Source: Faecalispora sporosphaeroides DSM 1294 (GTDB lineage: Bacteria > Bacillota > Clostridia > Oscillospirales > Acutalibacteraceae). From it: a stretch of 56,685 bases of DNA. Location: positions 1 to 56,685 of the forward strand of contig KB911080.1 of the NCBI GenBank assembly GCA_000383295.1, in the 5' to 3' direction. The position numbers were made by a program, and so were the translations under genes. The stretch's first letter is position 1. Each line of letters starts with the position of its first letter. The notes beneath the pieces were generated by a model. The model had not been told where the DNA came from and did no database searches. It worked only from the letters and a program-made list of their open reading frames with translations. Below are positions 43,388-51,704 of this stretch, in pieces.

Positions 43388-44260
43388 TCAGTTTTCGCTG
43401 GCCCAAAAAGAAACAGCCAGCATTCCGGGCCCAACGTGCGCGCCGATCACCGGGCCGATTTCGCACAGGATGATCTCTTTTGGGCGAAAGCGCTCGCGGA
43501 TTTCACTCTTTAACTGCCGGGCGTCTTTTTCGCTGTTGCCATGCCCCACCAGAATAACCTGCTCTGCAGGGTTGATGCCGGTTTGGGCGATCCGCTCAAT
43601 CAGAGTGTCCATCGATTTTCTGCGGCCGCGCACTTTCATGGCGGCGACGAGCTTGCCCTCGCCGTCCACGTGCAGTATGGGCTTAATGCCGAGCGCCGAG
43701 CCCGCCAGCGCGGCGACAGACGAGATTCGTCCGCCGCGGCGCAGGTGGTTCAGGTCGTCCACGGTAAACCACTGGGCAACGTGCAGATGGCTCTGCCGGG
43801 CCCAGGCGACCATCTCGTCGATCGTCAGGCCCTCCTGCTTTTTCTGAGCGGCCAAAAGCACAAACAGCCCCTGGCCGATTGAAGCGCACAGCGAATCGAT
43901 GCAGACGACCCGCTGCCCGGGATATTTTTCCTCCAATTCCGCCGCCACAATGAGGGAAGACTGGTAAGTACCGCTCAGGCCCGAGGTAAAGCTCAGGTAT
44001 AAAACGTCCATACCGGCCTCCAATATGGCCTCAAAATATTTCAAATAGGTGAGCTGGTTGATCTGCGAGGTGGACGGAATTTCTCCCGCCGCCATTCGCT
44101 CGTAAAAAGTGGTCAGACTCATTTCCCGCGCATCAGGATAATGCTGATACAGGGTTCCGCCGATCTGAAATTCCATCGGGATGACCCGAACGTTCAGCTT
44201 TTCCAAAACCTCTGCGGGAAGGTCGCAGGTCGCGTCTGTAATCAAGGCATAGTCTTTCAA
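43388..44260 (-). CDS. DegV-family fatty-acid-binding protein
   Basis: This 290-aa protein has the DegV pattern: ALITDATCDLPAEVLEKLNVRVIPM at the start (5-29), TSQINQLTYLKYFE near residue 60, and YLSFTSGLSGTYQSSLIVAAEL (about 87-108), which binds the fatty-acid carboxylate through Ser and Thr residues. The later region contains RGRRKSMDTL and HVGPGMLAVSFWA at the end, all typical. Homologues (FakB) present fatty acids to the kinase FakA; no fakA is in the window. The gene lies upstream of ridA on the same strand with an 83-base gap. Confidence 0.93.
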   Translation of the reverse strand: MKDYALITDATCDLPAEVLEKLNVRVIPMEFQIGGTLYQHYPDAREMSLTTFYERMAAGEIPSTSQINQLTYLKYFEAILEAGMDVLYLSFTSGLSGTYQSSLIVAAELEEKYPGQRVVCIDSLCASIGQGLFVLLAAQKKQEGLTIDEMVAWARQSHLHVAQWFTVDDLNHLRRGGRISSVAALAGSALGIKPILHVDGEGKLVAAMKVRGRRKSMDTLIERIAQTGINPAEQVILVGHGNSEKDARQLKSEIRERFRPKEIILCEIGPVIGAHVGPGMLAVSFWASEN

Positions 44261-44781
44261 TCAGATGGCCTCCTCTAAAAGCCAGGGCTCTGTGCTCCCC
44301 TGAATTTGAAGTTTTATTTCAGGCCCGCCGGGGGACATCCCCGCCGGGCGGACAGATCATTGCCGTTTTGTTATTATAGCAGAATAAATCTCTTTTGGGC
44401 AGTATTTGAAGTTGCCTTTTTAGTAACCGAGGATTCTCTATCAGTATCCTCTTATAAAACGTCAGCTTGTTTTGCTTTATGCCGGAACGGGCTTTCTTTC
44501 TTTCGATCTTCGTCTGAAAGAGTAGTTTTCAGCGGGTGCCCCCGCGTGGGGTTTCCGCTCGTGCGGGCTTGTCCCTCGTGCCGGGGTGGGCTTTCTTCTG
44601 TTTTTCAGAAGCTTTTCTGTTCGCGAGAGGGCGAGTCATTTTTCTCTGCGGGCTTTCCCGCAGTGTGCGCACAGGCTCAGCCCGCGGCCTGAGCCTGCCG
44701 TAGAATTTTATTATAGCGTATCCCCACCCGTTTGACAAGAAAGTTCCTGCCCAAACCTGTTCTCTGCAAAGGAAGGACCGT
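44261..44781. repeat. Intergenic region with dispersed repeat, copy 6
   Basis: No gene is seen in this 520-base divergent region. The GC-rich module (about 44528-44590) reads CAGCGGGTGCCCCCGCGTGG and continues to CCCTCGTGCCGGGG; it matches copy 2 over most of its length. TTATTATAGC motifs lie at about 44370 and 44710 on either side. Read on the minus strand they contain TATAAT, possible promoters for degV. Confidence 0.65.
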
Positions 44782-46320
44782 ATGAAGAAGGTACTCAAAA
44801 GTCTGCTCAGCCGCACCTCCATGATCGCTCTGGCCATTCTGGTACAGATTGCGGTACTGGTACTGATGATCACGCAGTTCAGCAATTATTATGTGTGGTT
44901 TTACGGCTTCTGCAACATCATCAGCATTGTGGTGACGCTGTGGATTCTCAACAACAGCGAGCTGAACCCCACCTATAAGCTGGCCTGGAGCGTGGCGATT
45001 CTGCTGTTCCCGATTTTTGGCGGGCTGTTTTATCTCATGTTCGGGCGCAGCCGCCACAACCGCATGATCCGCCGCAGCGTTTCGCTGGAAAACCAGAGCT
45101 TTCGCTCGTATTTGAGGCCGAACCCCGAAATTCTGGAGGAAATTATGGAGCAGAATCCGGATGCGGGCGCGCAGGTGCGGTATTTGCAGCGCTATTCCAA
45201 TTGCCCGGCCTGCCGCAACGGCTCCGCGGTCTATTTCCCGAACGGCGAATCAAAGTTCCGTTCGCTGGTGGAAGAGCTGAAGAAAGCGGAGCGCTTCATC
45301 TTTCTGGAGTATTTCATTATCCGTGAGGGCGTGATGTGGGATACCGTTCTGGAAATTCTCGCGCAGAAGGCGCGGCAGGGAGTGGAGGTGCGCGTGATGT
45401 ACGACGACATGGGCTGCCTGTTCACGCTCCCGTTTAAATACAGCCGCCGCCTGGAGAAAATGGGGATTCAATGCAGCGTGTTCAACAGCTTTGTGCCGTT
45501 CCTCTCCACCCTGATGAACAACCGCGACCACCGCAAAATTGTGGTGATCGACGGCAAGGTGGCCTTTACCGGCGGCGTAAACCTTGCGGATGAATACATC
45601 AATCTTTCACCGCGCTTTGGCAAGTGGAAAGACGCCGCCATCATGATCCGCGGGGATGCGGTGTGGAACTTTACGGTGATGTTTCTCTCCCTGTGGGGGT
45701 TCGAGCGGAAGATCACGGAGGATTACGAGAAATTCCGTGCCGTGCAGGAGGAGCCGGGCGAACCGCAGGAAGGCGGCTATGTTCTGCCGTACAGCGACAA
45801 TCCGCTGGATTGGGAGCCGGTGGGGCGCAACGTGTACCTGAATCTGATCAGCCGCGCGAAACAGTATGTGTATATCAACACGCCGTATCTGATCCCGGAC
45901 AACGAGGTTCTGACGGCGCTGTGCAACGCGGCCAAAAGTGGGGTGGATGTGCGTATCATCACGCCGCATATTCCCGACAAAAAGCTGGTTTACATGGTAA
46001 CCCGCGCCAACTATGAGGTGCTGGTGAGAAACGGGGTAAAGATTTACGAGTTCCTTCCCGGCTTTAATCACGCGAAAACGATTGTCTGCGACGACGAGTA
46101 TGGAATCGTGGGGACGATCAATTTTGATTACCGCAGCTTCTATATGCACTTTGAGTGTGGCGCCTGGCTGTTCCGGTGCCCGGCCATCGGCAGCATGCGG
46201 GACGAATACCTCATGTCCCTTTTACAGTGCAGGCAGGTGGTACACGCCGAGTGCCGCAGCAGAAGATGGTATGTGCGCGCGCTCAACAGCGTACTGAATC
46301 TGTTTGCCCCCTTAATGTGA
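44782..46320 (+). CDS. cls: Cardiolipin synthase
   Basis: This 512-aa phospholipase-D superfamily enzyme joins two phosphatidylglycerols to cardiolipin at the membrane. Two N-terminal spans (MIALAILVQIAVLVLMI and YKLAWSVAILLFPIFGGLFYLMFGRS) anchor it. Two HKD motifs are complete: DHRKIVVIDGKVAFTGG (about 251-267) and NHAKTIVCDDEYGIVGTINFD (about 430-450). GGAAGGACC precedes ATG 44782. Length is usual for bacterial Cls. The remnant gene after it is not part of this protein. Confidence 0.95.
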   Translation: MKKVLKSLLSRTSMIALAILVQIAVLVLMITQFSNYYVWFYGFCNIISIVVTLWILNNSELNPTYKLAWSVAILLFPIFGGLFYLMFGRSRHNRMIRRSVSLENQSFRSYLRPNPEILEEIMEQNPDAGAQVRYLQRYSNCPACRNGSAVYFPNGESKFRSLVEELKKAERFIFLEYFIIREGVMWDTVLEILAQKARQGVEVRVMYDDMGCLFTLPFKYSRRLEKMGIQCSVFNSFVPFLSTLMNNRDHRKIVVIDGKVAFTGGVNLADEYINLSPRFGKWKDAAIMIRGDAVWNFTVMFLSLWGFERKITEDYEKFRAVQEEPGEPQEGGYVLPYSDNPLDWEPVGRNVYLNLISRAKQYVYINTPYLIPDNEVLTALCNAAKSGVDVRIITPHIPDKKLVYMVTRANYEVLVRNGVKIYEFLPGFNHAKTIVCDDEYGIVGTINFDYRSFYMHFECGAWLFRCPAIGSMRDEYLMSLLQCRQVVHAECRSRRWYVRALNSVLNLFAPLM

Positions 46321-46374
46321 CGGGCATCTGCCGCAAAACAGTCCGATTCTCACCTGGTGCGTCGACGCTCCTCC

Positions 46375-46632
46375 AGCCGCCTGATACCCGACATCCTGCG
46401 GCGGCGGCAGCAGTGCGGCCGATTGCAGCGGTATCTGCCGCAGAAAGTGGAAATTGCGCACAAGTGCGGCGATCCGGATTTTCTGGAGCACGACGCGGGA
46501 ATCGTTCTGCTGCCGAAACGGCCCTGTCTGATTGTGGTGCTGACCAGGGATAACCCAACCAACAGGGACGGGCGCGAGATCATCGGCACCGTTTCACGAA
46601 TGGTTTATGAAGAAATGCTGCAAAAAGAATAA
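46375..46632 (+). pseudogene. C-terminal remnant of a class-A beta-lactamase-like serine hydrolase
   Basis: The frame ending at 46632 encodes LQRYLPQKVEIAHKCGD then EHDAGIVLLPK and LIVVLTRDN, followed by a final helix VSRMVYEEML. This is the end of the class-A beta-lactamase / BlaA-like fold, in which KTG stands where KCG is seen. The N-terminal two thirds, including the SxxK active site, are absent because the cardiolipin synthase gene occupies the upstream DNA. No ribosome binding site is convincing. It is probably a deletion relic, not an expressed enzyme. The 5' limit is approximate. Confidence 0.65.
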
Positions 46633-46677
46633 ACAGCGGAGGGCATCTCGATTTTGGGATGCCCTCCGCTGTTTTGA
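46631..46677. terminator. Intrinsic terminator after the remnant
   Basis: AAACAGCGGAGGGCATC (46631-46647) pairs perfectly with GATGCCCTCCGCTGTTT (46658-46674) with a 10-base loop, ending in TTTT. It separates cls from the cotJ operon. Confidence 0.9.
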
Positions 46678-46807
46678 AAAGTCCGCACCAGGCGGCAGAA
46701 TCGGATCGCGCCTGATTTTCAAAAGAGAACAGGCACTCGGAATATTCTGTCGGCATATTCTGGTATGGGATAAGCTTTAGATTATGAGAAAGGGGAACAC
46801 GAGAAGA

Positions 46808-47323
46808 ATGACAGATAACCAGAACCTGCAGTACCTGCAATATATGCAAAATTTGCAAAATATGCAGAGTGCGCAGAACGCGCAGGGGATGCAGAACGCG
46901 CAAAGCGCGCAAAATGCGCAGGGGACGCGAAGCGCGCAGAGTGCGCAAGGCACGCCAAATGCGCAGAGCGCACAGAGCATGCCCAATACGCCGAATGCGC
47001 CGAATGCGCCGAGCGTACAGAGTGCGCAGAGCACGCCAAATGCGCAAAGCACACCGAATGTGCAGATCGTGCAGAGCGCGCAAAGCATGCCGAACGCGCA
47101 GAGCATGCAGAGCGTGCGGGGTGTACAGAGCATGCAGAATATGCAGAGCTGCGAACTGACCGTTGCGGTTTCGCCGCTGCCGGCCCAGACGGTGGTCGCT
47201 ATGGCATATATACCGTTCCAGCAATTCGACGCAACGTATTCGGCTGAAAAGGGATTTGATCAGGGCACGATTTTCCCGGATCTGGATAAACCCTTTACGG
47301 GGAAGAGGGGTGTTCTGAAATGA
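46808..47323 (+). CDS. cotJA: Spore-coat protein CotJA with a long N-terminal triplet repeat
   Basis: This 171-aa protein ends with the CotJA core VVAMAYIPFQQFDATYSAEKG and GTIFPDLDKPFTG (about 122-165), known in spore coats and inserted with CotJC. Normal CotJA proteins are under about 90 aa. Here residues 6-113 form 36 consecutive three-residue units of the form (N/S/G)-(A/M/T/V)-(Q/P/R). I chose ATG 46808, behind AAAGGGG at a somewhat long spacing; ATG 46784 adds 8 residues. The stop overlaps cotJB by ATGA (47320-47323). The added region is probably surface-exposed and disordered, and its regular glutamines might be cross-linking sites, which is speculation. Confidence 0.88.
   Translation: MTDNQNLQYLQYMQNLQNMQSAQNAQGMQNAQSAQNAQGTRSAQSAQGTPNAQSAQSMPNTPNAPNAPSVQSAQSTPNAQSTPNVQIVQSAQSMPNAQSMQSVRGVQSMQNMQSCELTVAVSPLPAQTVVAMAYIPFQQFDATYSAEKGFDQGTIFPDLDKPFTGKRGVLK
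46823..47146 (+). repeat. 9-bp-period coding tandem repeat in cotJA
   Basis: Thirty-six in-register 9-base units encode three-residue repeats with third residue Gln (CAG/CAA), Pro (CCA/CCG) or Arg (CGA/CGG). Units such as AGCGCGCAG and AACGCGCAG recur with small changes. Such arrays can expand or contract in steps of 9 bases without breaking the frame, so length may differ between strains. Confidence 0.92.
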
Positions 47324-47580
47324 CAGATCAGGAACGACTGATGCGCCAGATCAATGCGTACCGATTTATGGCGTGGGAGCTTCACATTTTTTTGGACACA
47401 CACCCCAACAACTGCGAGGCGGCAAAGAAACTGGAAGACACCCGCAAGAAGATCGATGAACTGACCAAAAATTACGAGGACGCCTACGGCCCGATGGGAG
47501 AAACCAGCAACCAGACCAGCCGATGGGCCTGGATCACTGGCCCGTGGCCATGGGAAATTGAAGAGGAGGCTGACAACTAA
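47320..47580 (+). CDS. cotJB: Spore-coat protein CotJB
   Basis: This 86-aa protein is typical CotJB: MTDQERLMRQINAYRFMAWELHIFLDTHPNN followed by a helical stretch with DTRKKIDELTKNYEDAYGPM and an aromatic C-terminus (WAWITGPWPWE). It supports assembly of CotJC in the spore coat. It overlaps cotJA by 4 bases, and its stop (47578-47580) overlaps the cotJC ATG by a single base, which implies one transcript made in the mother cell. Confidence 0.95.
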   Translation: MTDQERLMRQINAYRFMAWELHIFLDTHPNNCEAAKKLEDTRKKIDELTKNYEDAYGPMGETSNQTSRWAWITGPWPWEIEEEADN

Positions 47581-48179
47581 TGTGGGTTTATGAAAAAAGA
47601 TTGCAGTACCCGGTGAAGATTAAAACCCCCAACCCCGCTCTGGCCAAGATCATCATCACACAGTACGGCGGGCCGGACGGGGAGCTCGGCGCTTCTCTCC
47701 GCTACCTGAGCCAGCGGTACAGCATGCCGTACCCTGAGCTCAAAGCAATTTTAACGGATATCGGGACGGAGGAGCTTGGTCATCTCGAAATGGTCGGCAC
47801 CATCGTTTACCAGCTGACCCGCAACCTGACTCCGGAGCAGATCAAGGAGGCCGGGTTCGACTCCTATTTCGTCGATCACACCACGGGAATTTACCCGGTA
47901 GACGCCAGCGGCGTACCCTATTCCGCGTCGACATTTGCGTCAAAGGGCGACCCAATTACCGATCTGCATGAGGATTTGGCAGCAGAGCAGAAGGCCCGCA
48001 CTACCTACGACAACATTCTTCGCTTCTGTGACGATCCCGATGTCATCGACCCCATCCGCTTCCTGCGTCAGAGAGAGGTTGTTCATTACCAGCGCTTTGG
48101 TGAAGGTCTGCGGATCACCACCGATCATCTGGACAGCAGAAACTTCTACGCGTTCAACCCGGCGTTTGATAAAAAATAA
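47580..48179 (+). CDS. cotJC: CotJC, manganese-catalase-like spore-coat protein
   Basis: This 199-aa protein has the dimanganese catalase fold. Metal-ligand motifs are visible at DIGTEELGHLEMV (about 62-74) and REVVHYQRFGEGL (about 162-174), with ELGASLRYLSQRYSM earlier (about 36-50). It is a structural coat protein with probable peroxide-destroying activity. ATG 47580 overlaps the last base of the cotJB stop. A terminator follows. The operon is expected to be read by mother-cell sigma-E RNA polymerase; a matching promoter was not clearly seen. Confidence 0.95.
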   Translation: MWVYEKRLQYPVKIKTPNPALAKIIITQYGGPDGELGASLRYLSQRYSMPYPELKAILTDIGTEELGHLEMVGTIVYQLTRNLTPEQIKEAGFDSYFVDHTTGIYPVDASGVPYSASTFASKGDPITDLHEDLAAEQKARTTYDNILRFCDDPDVIDPIRFLRQREVVHYQRFGEGLRITTDHLDSRNFYAFNPAFDKK

Positions 48180-48213
48180 CGTTGCCGGTGGATTCCCCGG
48201 CGCGTAGCGCAGC

Positions 48214-48257
48214 AACCCCGTTTGCCAGGCAGGATTTGACCGGCAAACGGGGATTTT
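48214..48257 (+). terminator. Intrinsic terminator after cotJC
   Basis: CCCCGTTTGCC (48216-48226) pairs perfectly with GGCAAACGGGG (48242-48252) and is followed by ATTTT. It lies about 35 bases after the cotJC stop. Confidence 0.85.
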
Positions 48258-48529
48258 GTGCGTTCTGAAGAAAACAGGATAGAACTAAAGTTTGAGTAAA
48301 ATCAACTTTTCTGTATTTTAATTTTGCTTTTAATTGTATTTTTTACTCTAATTTTATCACAAAAGATATAAAAACAAAATATTTTTTCTTTTTTTGGTTG
48401 ATTTATAATCATGTGGGCAGTAAAATAACATTAATGTAAATATTTGGTATCTTCATGCGGTGCTTTAAAGGAGCTTTCATACCAGAAGCGGGCATCCGCC
48501 CTGTTCAGCGGGTGAAATCAGGAGGCGGG
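48258..48529 (+). promoter_or_regulatory. Strongly AT-rich region upstream of cas3
   Basis: No gene is seen. About 48280-48450 is far richer in A and T than flanking DNA. It contains TATAAT (48404-48409) as a possible -10, with a poor -35 at the right spacing, and a run of T-tracts. It is the likely promoter region of the whole cas operon and could bind a nucleoid-type repressor. AGGAGG at 48520-48525 is the cas3 ribosome binding site. Confidence 0.5.
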
Positions 48530-50959
48530 ATGGAAAGGAAGGCGTCTATGAAATCTCATCTGGCCCATATTACAGAAATCAACGGCGAAAGAATGGAGCA
48601 AACCGTGGCCGAGCATTCCTTGCATGTGGCGGGCTATGCCGCCGAAAAGCTGAGAGGGATCGGCCTGCCGAACACGGCTTATTTGGCCGGACTGCTGCAC
48701 GACATGGGAAAATGCACGGCAAACTATCAGGAATATCTTTTGCGTGCGTCCGCGGGGGAAGAGGTGGCTCGCGGCAGCGTGAACCATACGTTCTGCGGGT
48801 GTATTTATCTGTTGAAACAGTATCATGCGGGCCGGCCGCAGGGGATGGGCACAGTCACCTGTGAAATCATTGTATATGCCGTCGGGGCGCACCACGGGCA
48901 GTTCGACTGCGTCACGCCTCAGAACACCAGCGGGTTTGAGCACCGGCTGGAGAAGGACCCAAAGGAAATTGACTATGAGGAAGCGGTGAGCGCCTTTCTC
49001 CTTGAGTGTGCGCCGGCCGAAGAAATAGACCGGCTGTTTTTATTGGCACAGCAGGAGATTGCCGCGCTGTTTGAAGCGTTTCGGGCTCGCTTCAGAAAAA
49101 ACCGGACGCAGGTCAGCTTTTTGATGGGACTGGCGGCCCGCATGGTTTTGTCTGCGGTGATCGACGGCGACCGCAGGGATACGGCGGAATTCATGACCGG
49201 AATGCCGCAGGAGTATTGCGGCGGCTCCAGCCGCTTTTGGGCGGAGCAGATCTCCTTTTTTGAACAAAAGGTTTCTTGCTTTCGGACACAGACGCCGATC
49301 AACGCGGCGCGAAGCGGGTTTTCGGAGCAGTGCCGCGTGTTTGCGCGGCAGCACGGCGACGGCATCTACCGGCTGACTTTGCCCACAGGGGCCGGCAAAA
49401 CCCTGTCGGCCCTGCGCTATACGCTCCACCACGCCAAAGCGTTTCACAAAAAGCGCATTCTGTTCGTCATTCCGCTGCTGAGCATTTTAGAGCAGAACAG
49501 CGCCGTCATCCGGGACTACATACAGGACAAAAGCAGCCTGACGGAGCACCATTCCAATGTCGTCAAACTGTTCGATACCAAGGAAGAGCTAAATCAGTAC
49601 GAGCTTTTAACCGATACCTGGGAATCGCCCATCGTGATCACCACCTTGGTACAGCTTTTGAATACCCTGTTTTCAGACAAAACAGGCGCGGTACGCCGTA
49701 TGAGCGCGTTATCTCAGGCGGTGATCGTCATCGATGAGGTGCAGTCGCTGCCCCCAAAAACGATGAATCTGTTTACGATGGCTCTGAACTTTCTGGCCTA
49801 TGGGTGCGGCGCGACGATCGTGCTGTCCTCCGCGACGACCCCGTGCTTTGAGCAGACGGATTTTCCGCTGCAATATGCAAGCCCCGTGGAGATCGTGCCG
49901 TATGAACCGGAGGCGTTTGTGGTGTTCAAACGAACCGAAATCATCGACAAAACCTCTCCCTACGGTATGTCGGTGGAGGAGCTGGCCGATTTTTCCGCGG
50001 AGATACTCAGCCGCGTGTCGTCCTTATTGGTGATCTGCAATACCAAGGAAAGCGCGCTCCGGCTTTATCGGGAGCTTGCGCACCGCTGTGATGATTGCAG
50101 GGTGTTCCACCTTTCCACCTCCATGTGCATGGCGCACCGAACCGATACGCTGAAAAAGATCAACGACGCTTTGAAAAGCAGAGAAAAAATGGTGTGCGTT
50201 TCCACTCAGCTGGTGGAGGCGGGGGTGGATTTTTCGTTTGAAAGCGTCATCCGCGCGGCGGCTGGAATGGACAATATTGCGCAGGCCGCGGGGCGCTGCA
50301 ACCGCAGCAACGATTTCGGCGGCATTCGCCCGGTCTACGTCGTCAATCTGAATCAGGAAGCCGAAAAATTGGGGATGCTGCGGGAGATCGCGGCGGCGCA
50401 GCGGTGCGCTCTGCAGCTGCTGCACCGGTTTGCCCAAAACCCCGACCGGTATGAGCGCGACCTGCTCAGCGGCGAAAGCGTCGCGGAGTATTACCGGTTC
50501 CTGTTTCAGGATGCGGACATCAAGGGAAAATTCGGGTTCCCGCAGCGCCTGCCGGACGGTACGACCGAAGATCTGTTTGATCTGCTCGCGGTCAACCTGC
50601 GTCATATTGAACGGCCGGAGTTTCAAGGCAAATATTTTTTGAATCAGGCGTTTTTAACCGCCGGGCATCTGTTCCAGGTGTTTGATGAAACTACGACCGA
50701 TGTGATTGTGCCGTATAACGATGAGGCCAGCAAACTGATTGCGGATCTGTTTGCTGAAAAATCCGCCTATGACCTTGCTTTTCTGAAACGCTGTGTCGAG
50801 AGGGCAAAGCCCTACACAATCCAGGTGTTTCAATATCAAATTCAAAAGCTGAGCGACTACGGGATGCTGTCTTTGACGCCCGACAAACGATTTACCGCTT
50901 TAAATAAGCAGTGCTACAATGACAAAACAGGTTTGGTGATAGAGAACTTTATCTATTAA
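48530..50959 (+). CDS. cas3: CRISPR-associated helicase/nuclease Cas3 (HD + DEAD), type I-C
   Basis: This 809-aa protein starts at ATG 48530, behind AGGAGG; the earlier open frame to 48455 is ignored. An N-terminal HD nuclease domain has EHSLH and GLLHDMGK with H57-D58. The SF2 helicase follows with Walker A PTGAGKT (about 284-291), Walker B IDEVQ (about 400-404), SSATT motif III and STQLVEAGVDFSFE near residue 560. Cas3 is recruited by target-bound Cascade, then unwinds and degrades DNA. It is the first gene of the cas operon, with cas5 14 bases after its stop. Confidence 0.96.
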   Translation: MERKASMKSHLAHITEINGERMEQTVAEHSLHVAGYAAEKLRGIGLPNTAYLAGLLHDMGKCTANYQEYLLRASAGEEVARGSVNHTFCGCIYLLKQYHAGRPQGMGTVTCEIIVYAVGAHHGQFDCVTPQNTSGFEHRLEKDPKEIDYEEAVSAFLLECAPAEEIDRLFLLAQQEIAALFEAFRARFRKNRTQVSFLMGLAARMVLSAVIDGDRRDTAEFMTGMPQEYCGGSSRFWAEQISFFEQKVSCFRTQTPINAARSGFSEQCRVFARQHGDGIYRLTLPTGAGKTLSALRYTLHHAKAFHKKRILFVIPLLSILEQNSAVIRDYIQDKSSLTEHHSNVVKLFDTKEELNQYELLTDTWESPIVITTLVQLLNTLFSDKTGAVRRMSALSQAVIVIDEVQSLPPKTMNLFTMALNFLAYGCGATIVLSSATTPCFEQTDFPLQYASPVEIVPYEPEAFVVFKRTEIIDKTSPYGMSVEELADFSAEILSRVSSLLVICNTKESALRLYRELAHRCDDCRVFHLSTSMCMAHRTDTLKKINDALKSREKMVCVSTQLVEAGVDFSFESVIRAAAGMDNIAQAAGRCNRSNDFGGIRPVYVVNLNQEAEKLGMLREIAAAQRCALQLLHRFAQNPDRYERDLLSGESVAEYYRFLFQDADIKGKFGFPQRLPDGTTEDLFDLLAVNLRHIERPEFQGKYFLNQAFLTAGHLFQVFDETTTDVIVPYNDEASKLIADLFAEKSAYDLAFLKRCVERAKPYTIQVFQYQIQKLSDYGMLSLTPDKRFTALNKQCYNDKTGLVIENFIY

Positions 50960-50972
50960 GGAGGGAATTCGG

Positions 50973-51704
50973 GTGCAGCACAAAAACATTGTCGAGTTTG
51001 AAGTTCTGGGGGATTACGCTCTGTTTTCCGACCCCATCACCCGCGTGGGGGGCGAAAAATTCACCTATCAGGTGCCCACCTACGAGGCGCTGAAGGGCGT
51101 TTTGCAAAGCGTGTTTTGGAAACCGACCTTCATTTGGGTGATCGATTCCGTGCGGGTCATGAACCAGATACAGACCGAAACAAAGGGCATCCGGCCAATC
51201 AAGTACCAGCACGGCCCCAATGAAACCGGCAACGATTTATCGTATTATACCTATTTAAAGGATTGCCGCTATCAGGTACGGGCGCATTTCATTTGGAACG
51301 AAAATCGGCCGGAGCTCGCGGAGGACCGCAACGAAAACAAGCATCACAGCATCGCGAAGCGCATGATCGAGCACGGCGGCCGGCGCGACATTTTTCTGGG
51401 CACGCGCGAGTGCCAGGCCGATGTGCGCCCCTGCGTTTTCGGTGAGGGGGCGGGCTTTTACGACGATACGCCGCAGCTCGATTTTGGTATGATGTACCAC
51501 GGGATCACCTATGCCGACGAAGCGTATTCCGAAGAAACCAGAGGAATGCTGACCGTGCGGCTGTGGCGCGCGGTGATGAAGCAGGGCGTCATCGATTTTC
51601 TTCCGCCGTGGGATTGCCTTCATCGCCCAATTCGACAGATGGAGATCAAGCCGTTCGGAGCGGAGAAAAATAATTTTGCGCCGATAGAATCCGAGGTGAT
51701 TTGA
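50973..51704 (+). CDS. cas5c: Cas5c (Cas5d), crRNA-processing Cascade subunit
   Basis: The 243-aa protein starts at GTG 50973, 9 bases after AAGGAGG. It has the Cas5 RRM fold opening (NIVEFEVLGDYALFSDPITRVGGEKFTYQVPTYEALKGVL), including the glycine-rich turn region and the PT-x-EALKGV helix shared by the family. In type I-C systems Cas5 replaces Cas6 and cuts the pre-crRNA at the repeat. No cas6 is present in this operon, in agreement. It abuts cas8c directly (stop 51702-51704, start 51705). Confidence 0.94.
   Translation: MQHKNIVEFEVLGDYALFSDPITRVGGEKFTYQVPTYEALKGVLQSVFWKPTFIWVIDSVRVMNQIQTETKGIRPIKYQHGPNETGNDLSYYTYLKDCRYQVRAHFIWNENRPELAEDRNENKHHSIAKRMIEHGGRRDIFLGTRECQADVRPCVFGEGAGFYDDTPQLDFGMMYHGITYADEAYSEETRGMLTVRLWRAVMKQGVIDFLPPWDCLHRPIRQMEIKPFGAEKNNFAPIESEVI

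Noticed and set aside
46735-46807. Sigma-E promoter before cotJA
   Set aside because: GAATATT and GCATATT resemble the -35 element, but no CATACA-like -10 lies at the required distance, so no site was annotated.
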